From contig NZ_BMMV01000007.1 of NCBI RefSeq assembly GCF_014646115.1, positions 243,821 through 307,820 on the forward strand: a stretch of DNA of 64,000 bases, written 5' to 3'. This document shows positions 8,529 through 19,670 of this stretch, one piece after another. Position 1 is the stretch's first letter, and each line of letters starts with the position of its first letter. Origin of the DNA: Streptomyces camponoticapitis (GTDB taxonomy: Bacteria; Actinomycetota; Actinomycetes; Streptomycetales; Streptomycetaceae). A program made the translations under genes and the position numbers. The notes below the pieces were generated by a model. It did not search any database, was not told where the DNA came from, and saw only the letters and a program-made list of their open reading frames with translations.

Positions 8529-8584
8529 TCCGGTGCGCCGGAGTCGCGTCTTCGGCCCTGTTCCGGTGCGCCGGAGTCACGTCT
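8529..8584. promoter_or_regulatory. Direct repeat upstream of response regulator gene
   Basis: The 17-mer TCCGGTGCGCCGGAGTC occurs at 8529-8545 and again at 8562-8578, each followed by (G/A)CGTCT. The spacing is 33 bases, close to three helical turns. Each copy contains the inverted repeat CCGG-TGCG-CCGG. It lies 115-170 bases before the GTG of the response regulator, a position suitable for an operator. Function is inferred only. Confidence 0.5.
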
Positions 8585-8698
8585 CTCGCTTTGATCAGTT
8601 CCCGGTCAGTGGACGCACGCGGATACGAATACTGGGATGCTGGAACCGCAGGGCGGACGCGGAGCGCGTACGCACATCGACATGGGGGCGGCAGGGTT

Positions 8699-9370
8699 GT
8701 GGAGGACAGGGTACGAGTGGTCATCGCCGAGGATTCGGTGCTCCTCCGGGAGGGCCTGACCCGGCTGCTGACCGATCTCGGGCATGACGTCGTCGCCGGT
8801 GTCGGGGACGGTGAGGCGCTGATCAAGACCGTCGGCGACCTGGCCCGTGAAGGTGCGGCGCCGGACGTGGTGGTGGCCGACGTACGGATGCCGCCGACCC
8901 ATACCGACGAGGGGGTCCGGGCGGCGGTCCAGCTCCGCAAGGACCATCCCGGCATCGGGGTGCTGGTGCTGTCCCAGTACGTGGAGGAGCAGTACGCGAC
9001 GGAACTGCTCGCGGGCAGCAGCCGGGGGGTCGGCTATCTGCTCAAGGACCGGGTGGCCGAGGTCCGCGAGTTCGTGGACGCGGTCGTACGGGTGGCGAGG
9101 GGCGGCACCGCGCTGGACCCCGAGGTGGTGGCGCAGCTGCTCGGCCGCAGCCGCAAGCAGGACGTGCTGGTCGGTCTGACGCCCCGGGAGCGCGAGGTCC
9201 TGGGCCTGATGGCGGAGGGGCGTACGAACTCGGCGATCGCCAGGCAGCTGGTCGTGAGCGACGGCGCGGTGGAGAAGCACGTCAGCAACATCTTCCAGAA
9301 GCTGGGTCTGTCGCCGAGTGACGGAGATCACCGCCGGGTGCTGGCGGTGCTGACCTATCTCAACTCATGA
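8699..9370 (+). CDS. Two-component response regulator, NarL/LuxR family
   Basis: A receiver domain plus LuxR-type helix-turn-helix DNA-binding domain, 223 residues. The receiver begins VRVVIAEDSVLLREGL with the acidic pair; the phosphoacceptor Asp is at 61 in VVVADVRMPP, with the switch Ser in VLVLSQY and Lys in YLLKDR. The C-terminal HTH reads LTPREREVLGLMAEGRTNSAIA and ends in GAVEKHVSNIFQKLGL. The GTG at 8699 follows a GGGGGCGG/CAGGG stretch; a GTG at 8717 after GGAGGACAGG is a possible alternative, six residues shorter. It is the presumed partner of the two upstream sensor kinases, making a two-kinase, one-regulator module. Confidence 0.93.
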   Translation: MEDRVRVVIAEDSVLLREGLTRLLTDLGHDVVAGVGDGEALIKTVGDLAREGAAPDVVVADVRMPPTHTDEGVRAAVQLRKDHPGIGVLVLSQYVEEQYATELLAGSSRGVGYLLKDRVAEVREFVDAVVRVARGGTALDPEVVAQLLGRSRKQDVLVGLTPREREVLGLMAEGRTNSAIARQLVVSDGAVEKHVSNIFQKLGLSPSDGDHRRVLAVLTYLNS

Positions 9371-9495
9371 CGGCGGCCGGCGGTGCCGGACGCTGCGGTC
9401 ATGTGGGGGGCACGTAATGGGTCCTAGTCCAAAAGACTGAGTTCAAATCGGCACAGACAGGGATGAACACAGAGCGCCCGGGGGCGGAGAAAACA

Positions 9496-9579
9496 TGGCA
9501 AATTGCCACAAGGAAGCGTCTCAAAAAGACGTCCACCATACAAGCGATCCAGGGAAGGCGACCCTTACCGACGTAGGGT
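9496..9579. promoter_or_regulatory. korAB leader with three inverted repeats
   Basis: Three short symmetrical elements lie between the response regulator and korA: TGGCAAATTGCCA (9496-9508, 6-bp arms around one A), CGTCT-CAAAA-AGACG (9517-9531) and ACCCT-N9-AGGGT (9561-9579). The korA start is at 9644, so they sit 65-148 bases upstream. The first is operator-like; the second and third could fold in an mRNA leader. No known riboswitch class is recognised. Confidence 0.4.
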
Positions 9580-9643
9580 GGCCCCTGGGTGTGCCGGTCG
9601 TACCGGTCAGCCCAAGCAGCCGCCTCGAGGGAGGTCCAGTTCA

Positions 9644-11600
9644 GTGACCAGCCAGGTCAGTAGCCCAGCCGAGCAGGCCGACGGGGCTGACGACACGAGT
9701 GATTCCGTCGTCGGCGAACAGCACGTCCTGCGAGGCGCGCCCGGCGTGCCCGGTTCGAAGGAAGTCCGCCGTCTGGACCGGGTGATCATCCGTTTCGCGG
9801 GTGACTCCGGTGACGGCATGCAGCTGACGGGTGACCGGTTCACCTCGGAGACCGCGTCGTTCGGGAACGACCTGTCGACGCTGCCGAACTTCCCCGCCGA
9901 GATCCGCGCCCCCGCAGGCACCCTGCCGGGTGTGTCCTCGTTCCAGCTGCACTTCGCCGACCACGACATCCTCACCCCCGGCGACGCGCCGAACGTACTG
10001 GTCGCGATGAACCCGGCCGCGCTCAAGGCGAACATCGGCGACGTGCCGCGGGGCGCCGACATCATCGTCAACACAGACGAGTTCACCAAGCGCCCCATGG
10101 CGAAGGTCGGCTACACGACCTCGCCGCTGGAGGACGGTTCGCTGGAGGCGTACCAGCTCCACCCGGTCCCGCTGACGACGCTGACGATCGAGGCGCTGAA
10201 GGAGTTCGGGCTCTCCCGCAAGGAGGCCGAGCGTTCGAAGAACATGTTCGCGCTGGGTCTGCTCTCGTGGATGTACCACCGCCCGACCGAGAGCACCGAG
10301 CAGTTCCTGCGGACGAAGTTCGCGAAGAAGCCGAACATCGCCGAGGCGAACGTCGCGGCGTTCCGGGCGGGCTGGAACTTCGGCGAGACCACCGAGGACT
10401 TCGCCGTCTCCTACGAGGTCGCGCCCGCCACCAAGGCGTTCCCGACCGGTACGTACCGCAACATCTCCGGGAATCTGGCGCTGTCGTACGGGCTGATCGC
10501 CGCCTCCCACCAGGCGGATCTGCCGCTCTACCTCGGGTCGTACCCGATCACGCCGGCGTCCGACATCCTCCACGAGCTCTCGCGCCACAAGAACTTCGGC
10601 GTCCGCACCTTCCAGGCGGAGGACGAGATCGCCGCGATCGGCGCGGCGCTCGGCGCGGCCTTCGGCGGTTCCCTCGCCGTGACGACGACCTCCGGGCCCG
10701 GCGTGGCCCTGAAGTCGGAGACGATCGGCCTGGCGGTCTCGCTGGAGCTGCCCCTGCTGGTGGTGGCGATCCAGCGCGGCGGGCCGTCGACCGGTCTGCC
10801 GACCAAGACCGAACAGGCCGACCTGCTCCAGGCGATGTACGGCCGCAACGGCGAGGCGCCGGTGCCGATCGTCGCCCCGCGGACGCCCGCGGACTGCTTC
10901 GACGCGGCCATCGAGGCGGCCCGGATCGCGGTCACGTACCGCACGCCGGTCTTCCTGCTCTCCGACGGCTACCTCGCCAACGGCTCGGAGCCCTGGCGGA
11001 TCCCCGAGCCGGACGAACTGCCGGACCTGGGCGTGCAGTTCACCACGGCGCCCAACCACCAGCTGCCCGACGGCACGGACGTGTTCTGGCCGTACAAGCG
11101 GGACCCGCACACCCTGGCCCGTCCGTGGGCCGTGCCCGGCACGCCCGGTCTCGAACACCGCATCGGCGGCATCGAGAAGCAGGACGGCACGGGCAACATC
11201 TCCTACGACCCGGCCAACCACGACTTCATGGTCCGCACCCGCCAGGCCAAGATCGACGGCATCGAGGTGCCGGACCTCGTCGTGGACGACCCGGACGGCG
11301 CGCGCACGCTGGTGCTGGGCTGGGGCTCCACGTACGGCCCGATCACCGCCGCCGTGCGCCGGCTGCGCACCAACGGCCACCCGATCGCGCAGGCGCATCT
11401 GCGCCACATCAACCCGTTCCCGCGGAATCTGGGCGAGGTGCTGAAGCGGTACGACAAGGTCGTGGTGCCGGAGATGAACCTGGGTCAGCTCGCCACGCTC
11501 CTGCGGGCGAAGTACCTCATCGACGCGCACTCCTACAACCAGGTCAACGGTATGCCGTTCAAGGCCGAACAGCTCGCCACGGCTCTCAAGGAGGCCATCG

Positions 11601-11608
<8 letters not shown>
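9644..11608 (+). CDS. korA: 2-oxoacid:ferredoxin oxidoreductase, alpha (fused gamma/alpha) subunit
   Basis: Large subunit of 2-oxoglutarate (2-oxoacid) ferredoxin oxidoreductase, which with KorB converts a 2-oxoacid and CoA to acyl-CoA, CO2 and reduced ferredoxin. The 654-residue protein has an N-terminal gamma domain (about 45-225, starting DRVIIRFAGDSGDGMQLTGD), then the alpha pyrimidine-binding domain (from about 245, LGSYPITPASDILHELS and the AEDEIAAIGAALGAAFGG helix), and a C-terminal domain (about 500-654). This fused order is typical of actinobacterial KorA. The GTG at 9644 has GGAGG nine bases upstream. It overlaps korB by 8 bases, indicating translational coupling. Confidence 0.95.
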
Positions 11609-12659
<1,051 letters not shown>

Positions 12660-12685
12660 CCCGGCCGACCGCGTCCGTACGTCCC

Positions 12686-12723
12686 GGGGCCCGGATCTCG
12701 TTCCTCCACGAGATCCGGGCCCC
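12686..12723 (+). terminator. Hairpin terminator after korB
   Basis: A perfect 16-bp stem (12686-12701 with 12708-12723) closes a 6-base loop TCCTCC, starting 27 bases after the korB stop. There is no long T tract after it, as is common for Streptomyces terminators. Confidence 0.85.
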
Positions 12724-12845
12724 GTCGTGTCACCGGCCATTCCCGCACTCCACCGCTGTCATGACCGTATTGCGATACGGACATGACAGCCCGGCCCGCC
12801 CGGCGCTACCGTCGTCGAACTGTTGTGTGCGGTTCGGGAGGGCCA

Positions 12846-13907
12846 GTGAAGTCGGACGGAGAGCAGCGGGCGGGATTGCTGTACGGGATCGGCGCCTACG
12901 GCATGTGGGGTCTGGTCCCCCTCTTCTGGCCCCTGCTCAAGCCTTCCGGCGCGGTCGAGATCCTGGCCCACCGGATGGTCTGGTCGCTGGCCGTCGTCGC
13001 GATCGCGCTGCTCGCGGTGCGCCGCTGGGCGTGGGTACGGGAGTTGCTGGGCCAGCCCCGCAAGCTCGGCCTGCTGGTGGTGGCCGCCACCGTGATCAGC
13101 GTCAACTGGGGCCTGTACATCTGGTCGGTCAACAGCGGCCATGTCGTCGAGGCGTCGCTCGGGTACTTCATCAACCCCCTCGTCACCATCGCCATGGGAG
13201 TCCTGCTCCTCAAGGAACGGCTGCGGCCCGCCCAGTGGGCCGCGGTCTCCGTCGGTCTGATCGCCGTGCTGGTGCTGGCGATCGGCTACGGGCAGCCGCC
13301 CTGGATCTCGCTCACGCTGGCCTTCTCGTTCGCGACGTACGGCCTGGTGAAGAAGAAGGTCAACATCGGCGGTCTGGAGTCGCTGGCCGCCGAGACCGTG
13401 ATCCTCTTCGTGCCCGCGCTGGGCTATCTGGTCTGGCTCGGGGGCTCCGGTGACGCCACGTTCGGACCCGAGGGGGCGGGGCACGCAGCGCTGCTGGCGG
13501 CCACCGGTGTGGTGACGGCCGTGCCGCTGGTCTGCTTCGGGGCGGCGGCGATACGGGTGCCGCTGTCGACGCTGGGACTGTTGCAGTATCTGGCGCCGGT
13601 GTTCCAGTTCCTCCTGGGGATCCTGTACTTCCACGAGGCGATGCCGGCCGAGCGGTGGGCGGGCTTCGCGCTGGTGTGGGCGGCGCTGACGATCCTGACG
13701 TGGGACGCGCTGCGGACGTCCCGGCGCACGAGGGCGAAGGCGGAGGCGCTGCGGCGGGCGGAGGCGGAGACACGGGCGCAGGCACGGGCCGAGGCGCGGG
13801 TGGAGCCCGAGGCGCTGCCTCAGGCTCCGTCCCCGATCCGCGCTCAGTCGGCCGACGGGGTCACGGCCGCGGGCCGGGCCGGGACGAGTACGCCCTCCGG
13901 CGAGTGA
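12846..13907 (+). CDS. rarD: RarD-like EamA/DMT-family permease
   Basis: Ten-helix drug/metabolite-transporter superfamily permease of the RarD type, 353 residues. The family N-terminus GLLYGIGAYGMWGLVPLFWP is visible, followed by EILAHRMVWSLA and VNWGLYIWSVNSGHVVEASL, all strongly RarD-like. The helical core ends near residue 295. The remaining roughly 55 residues are a cytoplasmic Arg/Ala/Glu-rich tail. The GTG at 12846 follows a GGGAGG site. The 3' end overlaps the convergent MFS gene by 64 bases. The transported substrate is unknown (E. coli rarD is linked to chloramphenicol resistance in name only). Confidence 0.92.
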   Translation: MKSDGEQRAGLLYGIGAYGMWGLVPLFWPLLKPSGAVEILAHRMVWSLAVVAIALLAVRRWAWVRELLGQPRKLGLLVVAATVISVNWGLYIWSVNSGHVVEASLGYFINPLVTIAMGVLLLKERLRPAQWAAVSVGLIAVLVLAIGYGQPPWISLTLAFSFATYGLVKKKVNIGGLESLAAETVILFVPALGYLVWLGGSGDATFGPEGAGHAALLAATGVVTAVPLVCFGAAAIRVPLSTLGLLQYLAPVFQFLLGILYFHEAMPAERWAGFALVWAALTILTWDALRTSRRTRAKAEALRRAEAETRAQARAEARVEPEALPQAPSPIRAQSADGVTAAGRAGTSTPSGE

Positions 13908-15337
13908 GGAGCGAGCGGCTTCCGGCGCCGTAGGCCCGTCGCCGTGACCGCGAGTCCCAGCAGGACCATCACCACCGGCACCACCAGCGCCGCCCGGAAG
14001 GCGCCCAGGGTCGCCTCCGCGCCCGTGGGCGACGCCAGGCCGTGGACGGCGGTCACCGCCGAGATGCCGATCGCCGAACCGAACTGCGTCGACGTCTGGA
14101 GCAGCCCGCTCGCCAGCCCCTGCTCGTGCGGCGCGACACCGTCCGTCGCCGCGATGGACAGCGGTCCGTACGCCAGGGCGAACGCGACGCCGGTCAGGAG
14201 CAGCATCGGGGCCATCAGCCCGTACGACCAGTCCATGCCGACCGGCAGGAACAGCGCGTACGCCACGACCGCCACCGCGAAACCGCCGAGCACCACCCGG
14301 GTGTTGCCGAACCGCTGGACCAGGCGGGGCGTGAGGACCGGTGCCAGGATCACGTCGATGCCCATCAGGACCAGGGCGAGCGAGGTCTCCAGCGAGGACC
14401 AGCCGCGCAGTTCCTGGAGGTAGAGGGTCGCCATGAACTGGAAGCCGAAGAAGGAGCCGACGAACAGCAGCGCGCCGAGGTCCGCGCGGACCGTCGCGGC
14501 CTCGCGGAAGATCGCGAGCCGTACCAGCGGGGCGGCGGACCGGCGTTCGACGGCGACGAAGACGTACACCAGCAGCAGTCCGGCGGCGAACGCGCCCGCC
14601 GTGAGCTGCCAGCCGGAGACGCCGTGCTCCAGCCGTACGATCCCGGCGGCCAGCAGGAGCATCGCGCCCGCCGCCGCGGCGGCGCCGGGCAGGTCGAAGC
14701 CGTGCGCGGTCCTCTCGGGCACGTCGGCGGCGGCCCCGGTGCGGGGCAGCACCCGCAGCGCGGCGATCAGGAGCGCGCCCGCCAGCAGGACGGGGGCGAA
14801 GAACACCCAGCGCCATCCGAGTTGGGTCAGCAGCCCGCCGGCGACCATGCCGAGCGAGAAGCCTCCGGCGGCCGTACCTGCGAAGACGAGCAGGGCGCGG
14901 TTGCGCTGCGGTCCCTCCGCGTAGGAGGTGGTGATGATCGACATCGCCGCCGGGGTCATGAAGGCGGCCGAGACGCCCGTGACGAAGCGGGCGACGATCA
15001 TCATCCAGCCCTCGGTCGCGAAACCGCCGAGGCCGGAGAAGAGCAGGAAGACGGTGAGCCAGACCAGGAACATCCGGCGCCGGCCGAGCAGATCGGCGGC
15101 GCGCCCGCCAAGCAGGGTGAATCCGGCGTAGCCGAGGATGTAGGCGCTCATCACCCAGGCCGCGGTGCCGGTCGACAGGTCCAGGTCGGACCGGATCGAG
15201 GGGATGGCGACGGCGAGCATCGCGACGTCGATCCCTTCGAGGAAGATCGTGCCGCAGAGGACCAGCAGGAGGGCCCAGGCACGGGCGGACAGAGCGGCGA
15301 CCGGTGCCGGTCCCGGTTCCTCGGTGGCGGAGGGCAT
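13844..15337 (-). CDS. MFS transporter, DHA2 (EmrB/QacA) family
   Basis: Predicted 14-helix drug:H+ antiporter of 497 residues. Helix 1 begins ALLLVLCGTIFLEGIDVAMLA. The MFS motif A appears as GGRAADLLGRRRMF between helices 2 and 3, and motif C-like glycine-rich stretches as FAGTAAGGFSLGMVAGGLL. The ATG at 15337 follows GAGGAGA. It is divergently transcribed from an HxlR-type regulator at 15448, the usual arrangement for a regulator of an efflux pump (inference). Its last 64 bases overlap the end of rarD on the other strand. Confidence 0.93.
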   Translation of the reverse strand: MPSATEEPGPAPVAALSARAWALLLVLCGTIFLEGIDVAMLAVAIPSIRSDLDLSTGTAAWVMSAYILGYAGFTLLGGRAADLLGRRRMFLVWLTVFLLFSGLGGFATEGWMMIVARFVTGVSAAFMTPAAMSIITTSYAEGPQRNRALLVFAGTAAGGFSLGMVAGGLLTQLGWRWVFFAPVLLAGALLIAALRVLPRTGAAADVPERTAHGFDLPGAAAAAGAMLLLAAGIVRLEHGVSGWQLTAGAFAAGLLLVYVFVAVERRSAAPLVRLAIFREAATVRADLGALLFVGSFFGFQFMATLYLQELRGWSSLETSLALVLMGIDVILAPVLTPRLVQRFGNTRVVLGGFAVAVVAYALFLPVGMDWSYGLMAPMLLLTGVAFALAYGPLSIAATDGVAPHEQGLASGLLQTSTQFGSAIGISAVTAVHGLASPTGAEATLGAFRAALVVPVVMVLLGLAVTATGLRRRKPLAPHSPEGVLVPARPAAVTPSAD

Positions 15338-15367
15338 GGCTGTCTCCTCGGAGCGCGGTGGATGGGC

Positions 15368-15403
15368 GGTTACCAGGTCGAGGGTCGGTTCCCTCTTGTA
15401 ACC
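15368..15403. promoter_or_regulatory. Inverted repeat between MFS gene and hxlR-type regulator
   Basis: GGTTAC (15368-15373) and GTAACC (15398-15403) form an inverted repeat centred between the two divergent starts; with one mismatch the arms extend to GCGGTTAC/GTAACCAC. It is a candidate binding site for the adjacent HxlR protein, by position only. Confidence 0.4.
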
Positions 15404-15447
15404 ACCTCGATCCTGAGGCACGATCAGATGCCGTGGAAGGAGGCACT

Positions 15448-15906
15448 TTGAAGTCACCGAGGCACTCGGCGGATACCGCCGCCGCCCCCGCCCCCGCCAG
15501 CCGTTGCGACTACGGGGACGCCGATCCCTTCCAGTGGGACACCCGGGAGGACTGCGAGGTACGGCAGATCCTCGACCGGATCGGCGACAAGTGGTCGCTG
15601 CTGGTCATCGCCCTGCTGGACGTGAGGACCCTGCGCTTCACGGAACTGCGCCGGGAGATCGACGGCATCAGCCAGCGCATGCTGACGGTCACGCTGCGGC
15701 AGTTGGAGCGCGACGGCCTGGTCAAGCGCACGGTCCACCCGGTGGTGCCGCCGCGCGTGGAGTACCAGCTCACGCCGCTGGGGCGGACGCTGCACACGAC
15801 CATCAACGCGCTGGTGGTCTGGACCGAGAAGCACCAGAACGAGATCGCGGCGTCGCGCGCGGAGTACGACAGGCGTGCGGAGGCGGAGGCACGGACGGCC
15901 GTCTGA
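15448..15906 (+). CDS. HxlR-family winged-helix transcriptional regulator
   Basis: A 152-residue MarR-like regulator of the HxlR group. The signature CEVRQILDRIGDKWSLLVI is followed by LRFTELRREIDGISQRML (recognition helix region) and the wing RTVHPVVPPRVEYQLTPLG. The TTG start at 15448 was chosen because AAGGAGG sits 4-11 bases before it and no better start lies close. An N-terminal Cys in SRCDYGDADPF and the CEVRQ cysteine are candidates for redox or electrophile sensing, as in some HxlR proteins (inference). It is divergent from the MFS exporter, its probable target. Confidence 0.9.
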   Translation: MKSPRHSADTAAAPAPASRCDYGDADPFQWDTREDCEVRQILDRIGDKWSLLVIALLDVRTLRFTELRREIDGISQRMLTVTLRQLERDGLVKRTVHPVVPPRVEYQLTPLGRTLHTTINALVVWTEKHQNEIAASRAEYDRRAEAEARTAV

Positions 15907-15935
15907 CGGCCGCTCACGCGGGCCCACCGCGCCCG

Positions 15936-16559
15936 TCAGACGGCGCTCTGCCGGGCGCGGTGGGCCCGGACCTTGTGGAGATTCCCGCACCGCTCCATCG
16001 CGCACCAGCGTCTGCGGCCCGGCCGTGAGGTGTCGACGAACAGCAGGTAGCAGTTGGACGTGGAGCATTCGCGGATGCGGTCCGCGTACGGCCCGGTGAA
16101 GAGGTCCACGGCGTCGCGCGCGACGGTCGACAACAGCTGCGCCCCGGTCGCCCCCGGCGCCCACTCGCGCGCCCCGTCCGCGCCCATCCGGGCGACCAGC
16201 GGGGGCTCGGCCGCCACCGCGTTGAGGACGGCGAAGTCGGTGGCGTCCGCGGGGCGGTCGAAGCGGTGGCCGCGCGCGCGGTCGGCGGTGATCCGCAGCA
16301 TCGCGTCACGCACCGCGTGCGCCGTCCGTACGTCGGCCTCGGCCACGGTGAGCAGCGGCTCCAGACCTGGCGCGAGCCGGCTCTCCCCCGCCCAGCGGAC
16401 CAGTCCGGCCGGACCGTCCAGCACGTCGTGGCGCGTGAGCGACCTCGGCCCGCCGGTCACCAGCAACTCCAGGCACAGCGCGCCGGGGTCGAAACGGTAG
16501 GGACGCCCCTCGGGGGTCCGCAGGACCATCCCCGGCGTGTTCGTCGCGCGACCAGTCAT
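15936..16559 (-). CDS. ABATE/CGNR zinc-finger domain protein
   Basis: A 207-residue protein with the ABATE domain (RFDPGALCLELLVTGG onward) and a C-terminal CGNR zinc finger. The finger uses C-x4-C in ECSTSNCY and a second pair in RRRWCAMERCGNLHKVRAHR; here the eponymous motif reads CGNL rather than CGNR. The family is regarded as transcriptional regulators with stress-linked domains (family knowledge). The ATG at 16559 lies only 21 bases from the divergent VOC gene start, suggesting joint control. No strong ribosome binding site is visible, so a leaderless transcript is possible. Confidence 0.88.
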   Translation of the reverse strand: MTGRATNTPGMVLRTPEGRPYRFDPGALCLELLVTGGPRSLTRHDVLDGPAGLVRWAGESRLAPGLEPLLTVAEADVRTAHAVRDAMLRITADRARGHRFDRPADATDFAVLNAVAAEPPLVARMGADGAREWAPGATGAQLLSTVARDAVDLFTGPYADRIRECSTSNCYLLFVDTSRPGRRRWCAMERCGNLHKVRAHRARQSAV

Positions 16560-16580
16560 GTAACCACTATAAACAGTTTC

Positions 16581-17030
16581 ATGACCTTGCACTGGATGCT
16601 CGTCATCGATACGACCGACCCGCACCGGCAGGCCGATTTCTGGGCCGAGGCGCTCGGTTACGAGGTCGAGGACAACAGTGCGCTGATCGAGCGGCTACTG
16701 GGCATCGGCGCCGTACCCATCGAGCAAACAGTCGATTCACACGGCCGTCGCGCCTGGCTCGATCTCATCGCCGTCCGCCATCCGGACGACCCGTTCGACC
16801 CCGACACGGGTGCCGGGACGGGCCGGCGGATCCTCTTCCAGCGCGTACCGGAGACGAAGGCCGGCAGAAGCCGCTTCCACCTCGACGTCCACGTGGGCGA
16901 AGACCGCCGGCCGGCCGAAGTGGCCAGGCTTCAGGGCCTGGGGGCGAAGGTCCTCCACGAGGAGAACGTGCCGGAGGGCGTCTGGGTGACCATGACGGAC
17001 CCGGAGGGCAACGAGTTCTGCGTGCAGTGA
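16581..17030 (+). CDS. VOC-superfamily (glyoxalase/bleomycin resistance-like) protein
   Basis: A 149-residue vicinal-oxygen-chelate fold protein of the glyoxalase-like group common in actinobacteria. It begins MTLHWMLVIDTTDPHRQADFWAEALGY-like (start HWMLVIDTTDP, then FWAEALGYEV), has RFHLDVHVGED in the second half and ends with VTMTDPEGNEFCV. The enzymatic substrate is unknown. It is divergent from the CGNR protein with a 21-base gap (16560-16580) that holds a TATAA-like stretch but no Shine-Dalgarno sequence. Confidence 0.88.
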   Translation: MTLHWMLVIDTTDPHRQADFWAEALGYEVEDNSALIERLLGIGAVPIEQTVDSHGRRAWLDLIAVRHPDDPFDPDTGAGTGRRILFQRVPETKAGRSRFHLDVHVGEDRRPAEVARLQGLGAKVLHEENVPEGVWVTMTDPEGNEFCVQ

Positions 17031-17067
17031 GAAAGCGGGTCCGCGCGGCCTGGGCCGGCCCGCCCTG

Positions 17068-18686
<1,619 letters not shown>

Positions 18687-18713
18687 CCTGATCCGGAAGG
18701 ACGGGTCCAGCCC

Positions 18714-19670
18714 TCACGCACTGATGTCCTTCGCCGTGAAGCGCGCCCAGGCCGCCGAGCCGAACACGGCCGCGTACACGCCCTGCAGGCCGAGATTCCT
18801 CAGCACGTCGTCCCAGTAGAACGGCTCGCGGAGCAGATCGGCGAAGGACAGCCAGTAGTGCGGGAAGAGATACGGGTGGATCCCGTGCAGCTGCGGGATC
18901 GTGTCCAGGATCTGCACCGTGATCACCAGCCCGACCGTCGTGGCCATCGCCGCGATCCCGCTGTTGGTGAGCGTGGAGACGAACAGGCCGAGCGCCGCGA
19001 GCCCGATCAGTGAGGCGGCCACGACCAGTGCGATCAGCACCGCTCTGACCAGTCCGTCGCCGAACGAGATGGTCGTGCCCGAGATGGTCGTGACGTCGCC
19101 GAGTGGGAAGAGCAGCGCCCCCACGATCAGGGCGGAGACCGCCACCGCCAGGGTGGCGGCCAGACAGAACACCAGCGTCGCGGCGTACTTGGCCAGCAGC
19201 AGTCTGGTCCGGCCCGCCGGCGCGACCAGCAGATAGCGCAGGGTGCCGCCGTTCGCCTCGCCCGCCACGGCGTCGCCCGCGATGACGCCGACCGCCATCG
19301 GGAGGAAGACCGGCAGCGTCGCGGCGAGCGCGGCGAAGACGAGGAACAGCCCGTTGTTGGTGATCTGCGTGAGGAAGGCGGGGCCGCCGCCGCCCTCCGG
19401 CCCGCCGCCTCCGACCGAGCCGCCGTCGCTCGTCTCGATCTTGATGGCGATGCCGATCAGAACCGGTACGGCGGCCAGCACGCCCAGCAGCGCCAGGGTG
19501 CGCCAGCGGCGGAAGGTGGTGGTCAGCTCGGAGCGGAAGAGCCCGAACGTCCAGAGCGGCGATACGGGACGCGTCCCGGCACCGGCACCCGCGCCCGCGC
19601 CCGCGCCCCGCCGGCCGTCCGCCGGGTCGCCTCCTCCGCCGCCCGGCTCCAGCACCTCAGCCCGCGACAT
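18714..19670 (-). CDS. ABC-2 type transporter permease
   Basis: Membrane component of an ABC-2 exporter, 318 residues with about six hydrophobic segments. The N-terminal 35 residues are a Gly/Ala-rich, low-complexity cytoplasmic stretch including an alternating AGAG repeat. The core starts LWTFGLFRSELTTTFRRWRT, and GGTLRYLLVAPAGRTRLLLAK is the typical cytoplasmic loop contacting the ATPase. It overlaps the upstream ATPase gene by 14 bases. It probably forms an exporter with the protein encoded at 19657-20607; the cargo is not known. Confidence 0.9.
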   Translation of the reverse strand: MSRAEVLEPGGGGGDPADGRRGAGAGAGAGAGTRPVSPLWTFGLFRSELTTTFRRWRTLALLGVLAAVPVLIGIAIKIETSDGGSVGGGGPEGGGGPAFLTQITNNGLFLVFAALAATLPVFLPMAVGVIAGDAVAGEANGGTLRYLLVAPAGRTRLLLAKYAATLVFCLAATLAVAVSALIVGALLFPLGDVTTISGTTISFGDGLVRAVLIALVVAASLIGLAALGLFVSTLTNSGIAAMATTVGLVITVQILDTIPQLHGIHPYLFPHYWLSFADLLREPFYWDDVLRNLGLQGVYAAVFGSAAWARFTAKDISA

